Source: Bacteroidaceae bacterium (lineage in GTDB: Bacteria > Bacteroidota > Bacteroidia > Bacteroidales > Bacteroidaceae). From it: a DNA stretch of 15,786 nucleotides. Location of the stretch: the NCBI GenBank assembly GCA_028709135.1, contig JAQVXN010000009.1:1-15786 (forward strand), read 5' to 3'. Of this stretch, positions 14,217-15,786 are shown in pieces. The notes under the pieces were generated by a model that had not been told where the DNA came from, ran no database searches, and saw only the letters and a list, made by a program, of their open reading frames with translations. The position numbers and the translations under genes were made by a program. Position 1 is the stretch's first letter. Each line of letters starts with the position of its first letter.

Positions 14217-14600
14217 ATGACTCGAAAAAAATTCTATAGAACTATGTTGCTCATTGCTACCATGGTTTTTTGTCTAAGTTTAAGTAGCTGCTCCAAAGAA
14301 GAAGACATGGCCACAACCTACGTATTTAAAACCATCAACGTTTCAACAGCTATGTCAAGCAACTCCGCCGTCATGTATAAAATACAACAATTTCTTGTAC
14401 TGCAATATAATGAGGGTGTACAATATATACTAACCGACGAGGGTACAGCCAAACAAAAGTTTCAGAAGGCCGTAACAGACATCCAAAATTATGAGTGGGA
14501 AAAGAACGGATTTACTTTGCAAGACAATACTAGCTTCACGTTGGAATTGATTTCAAACGGCAATACCGTAATAGTCTCGCAACCCATTGTGCTTAAATAA
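14217..14600 (+). CDS. Small lipoprotein with one copy of a repeated ~90-residue module
   Basis: A 127-residue protein. It has a basic N-terminus (MTRKKFYR), a hydrophobic stretch (10-21) and a lipobox LSSC with Cys25 as the lipidated residue; the charged residues after it (SKEED) favour export to the outer membrane or surface. The mature part, residues 35-127, is a single module that recurs twice in the next gene. Shared positions are an aromatic start (YVFKT), an amphipathic helix (YKIQQFLVLQY), a second helix ending in DIQNYEW, and a Thr-Ser-rich beta segment (NTSFTLEL) ending in IVL. No family comes to mind. It ends 2 nt before the next lipoprotein gene, so the two are surely one transcript. 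Confidence 0.85.
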   Translation: MTRKKFYRTMLLIATMVFCLSLSSCSKEEDMATTYVFKTINVSTAMSSNSAVMYKIQQFLVLQYNEGVQYILTDEGTAKQKFQKAVTDIQNYEWEKNGFTLQDNTSFTLELISNGNTVIVSQPIVLK

Positions 14601-14602
14601 AT

Positions 14603-15334
14603 ATGTCTAAATATATGAACAAGAGAATCTTAAAATGCGGAGTAACGTTCATATTCCTTTTAACAGCGGTATGCTACTTCAGCAGCTGTTCTGATGACAA
14701 GAATTCCTCAGACAGCACAAATAAATATGCTTTACAAGTAAGCAATTCTGGAAATTATTATAGCAGCAACATTCTCCTCTCCACCGAGGTAAATAATATA
14801 CTGAATACCTTTTCGCCACATACCCCAGGCTACTTTGAAGCCTCCTATGCGGATGCCAATAACTTATGGACTAAAGCCTGCGACTCCATCATGAAGTACG
14901 ATTGGGCTGGCAAAGACTATTTCATCACAGATTCCACTTGGATTGATCTGGCCTTAGTTTCCGTGAGCAATTCTAATGAAGGCAATTTGGTTATTAACCA
15001 CCGTAAAGTTTACTTTCCACATTATGTTTATCGCATACAAACAAGTAATCCATCTCCGCTCTATGCTCTCAACGTACGGGCCCAAAATGAAGTAAACAAC
15101 GTTATCGCAGCTTTTAATGATCCAGGCAAAAGCTATTTCTTTATGAAGCGCTCCGATGCTATTGCTCATTTGCAAACGGTAACCGATTCCATTATGAATC
15201 ATAATTGGAAAAGTAATTCACTGGCCATTCAAGGCGGTACCTCGTTCACACTGGAAGTGGCAGGAGGTACTAGTACGACAGAAGAACCGTGGCCGATTTT
15301 TTCACACACTTCTATTACCCTTCCACATTATTAA
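14603..15334 (+). CDS. Lipoprotein with two tandem copies of the ~90-residue module
   Basis: A 243-residue protein. The signal peptide (hydrophobic 13-26) ends in lipobox FSSC with Cys29, followed by a polar, acidic linker (SDDKNSSDSTN). Two modules follow, about 42-139 and 143-241. Corresponding positions include YALQVSN and YRIQTSN, TEVNNILNTF and NEVNNVIAAF, GYF and SYFF, ACDSIMKYDW and VTDSIMNHNW, then a beta segment (DSTWIDLALV and GGTSFTLEVA) and a closing YFP or TLP. The same pattern is found once in the preceding lipoprotein. An ATG four codons in (MNKRILKCG) is an alternative start. The function is unknown: a surface-exposed binding or structural role is inferred only from the lipobox and repeat layout. 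nadA begins 35 nt later. Confidence 0.87.
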   Translation: MSKYMNKRILKCGVTFIFLLTAVCYFSSCSDDKNSSDSTNKYALQVSNSGNYYSSNILLSTEVNNILNTFSPHTPGYFEASYADANNLWTKACDSIMKYDWAGKDYFITDSTWIDLALVSVSNSNEGNLVINHRKVYFPHYVYRIQTSNPSPLYALNVRAQNEVNNVIAAFNDPGKSYFFMKRSDAIAHLQTVTDSIMNHNWKSNSLAIQGGTSFTLEVAGGTSTTEEPWPIFSHTSITLPHY

Positions 15335-15369
15335 AAAATAGATTTCATCTGACAGGGAAAAATAGCATC

Positions 15370-15786
15370 ATGATGATAAAAGATTCTTGGAAAGAAAAAG
15401 GATATATTGACGAGCCAATTAAGGCAGGAACAAATCTGAAAGCAGAAATCCACCGCATGTGTAAAGAAAAGAATGCCATCATTCTCGCACACTACTACAC
15501 AGACAAAAGTTTGCAGGAAATAGCAGATTTCATTGGAGACAGCTTGGCCTTGGCCCGCAAAGCAGCACAAACAGATGCAGCAATCATCGTAATGTGCGGC
15601 GTTCATTTTATGGGCGAAACAGATAAAATACTATGCCCGGACAAGAAAGTTCTAATACCAGACTTAAACGCGTCGTGTTCCTTGGCGGAAAGCTGTCCTG
15701 CAAAGGATTTCGCTACATTTATCAAAGCCCACCCTGATCATCAGGTAATTTCTTACGTGAACACGTCTGCTGAAGTTAAGGCACTG
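15370..15786 (+). CDS. nadA: Quinolinate synthase NadA, N-terminal part (cut by window edge)
   Basis: NadA condenses iminoaspartate with dihydroxyacetone phosphate to quinolinate in de novo NAD synthesis, using a [4Fe-4S] cluster. The window holds 139 codons of a family usually about 300-350 residues long. Motifs are ILAHYYTD (38-45), the first active-site loop; GDSLALARKA (56-65); MCGVHFMGETDKIL (75-88); LIPDLNASCSLAESCP (95-110), in which Cys103 is the expected first cluster ligand; and VISYVNTSAEVKAL at the cut. Two ATGs in a row (15370, 15373) make the exact start ambiguous by one codon. No promoter is evident in the 35-nt gap after the lipoprotein gene. Its usual partner NadB is not seen and may lie to the right. 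Confidence 0.96.
   Translation, partial: MMIKDSWKEKGYIDEPIKAGTNLKAEIHRMCKEKNAIILAHYYTDKSLQEIADFIGDSLALARKAAQTDAAIIVMCGVHFMGETDKILCPDKKVLIPDLNASCSLAESCPAKDFATFIKAHPDHQVISYVNTSAEVKAL

Overview
The window looks chromosomal and comes from a member of the Bacteroidota, most likely order Bacteroidales. Four things point there. (1) Promoter-like elements fit the Bacteroidota consensus (TTG, about 20 bp, TAnnTTTG) rather than the E. coli one. (2) IspG is the long, insert-containing form of about 630 residues. (3) There are secreted GH16 and GH71/99-like glycoside hydrolases and small lipoproteins with Bacteroidales-style signal peptides. (4) Shine-Dalgarno sequences are weak or absent. I see no phage, transposase, integrase, rRNA, tRNA or CRISPR; this is ordinary core sequence with a few lineage-specific genes and one striking intergenic repeat region.

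Layout. Positions 1-5352 hold a tightly packed minus-strand operon. In transcription order it is rpoN (sigma-54), a PAP2-like membrane protein (4-nt overlap), a secreted GH16 beta-glucanase-like enzyme, purE, and ispG (truncated by the left edge). A well-spaced Bacteroidota promoter lies just upstream of rpoN and fixes its start at 5352. An AT-rich gap of about 0.5 kb follows, with a perfect 11-bp inverted repeat at its rpoN end. Positions 5917-8235 hold a plus-strand trio: a YgjP-type zinc metallopeptidase, a small PspC-domain membrane protein, and an unrecognised 469-residue protein with two central membrane segments. The last gene converges on a minus-strand secreted GH71/99-like protein with a CBM9-like C-terminal domain (8232-10232); the two stop codons share a CTAG.

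The region 10233-10767 separates this hydrolase from a divergent two-component system. It contains a pair of imperfect ~47-bp direct repeats and an array of four 21-bp units, each with the palindrome ACGC-N3-GCGT. Positions 10768-12883 encode an OmpR-family response regulator and a PhoR-like histidine kinase in overlapping reading frames. Then come a membrane-anchored metallophosphoesterase (13010-14110), two adjacent lipoproteins that together carry three copies of an apparently undescribed ~90-residue module (14217-15334), and the 5' part of nadA (quinolinate synthase), cut by the right edge.

The housekeeping functions are sigma-54 transcription, purine synthesis (PurE), isoprenoid synthesis (IspG) and NAD synthesis (NadA). 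The best candidates for something undescribed are the 21-bp palindrome array, the repeated lipoprotein module and the 469-residue membrane protein. None of these amounts to a demonstrable new system from sequence alone.
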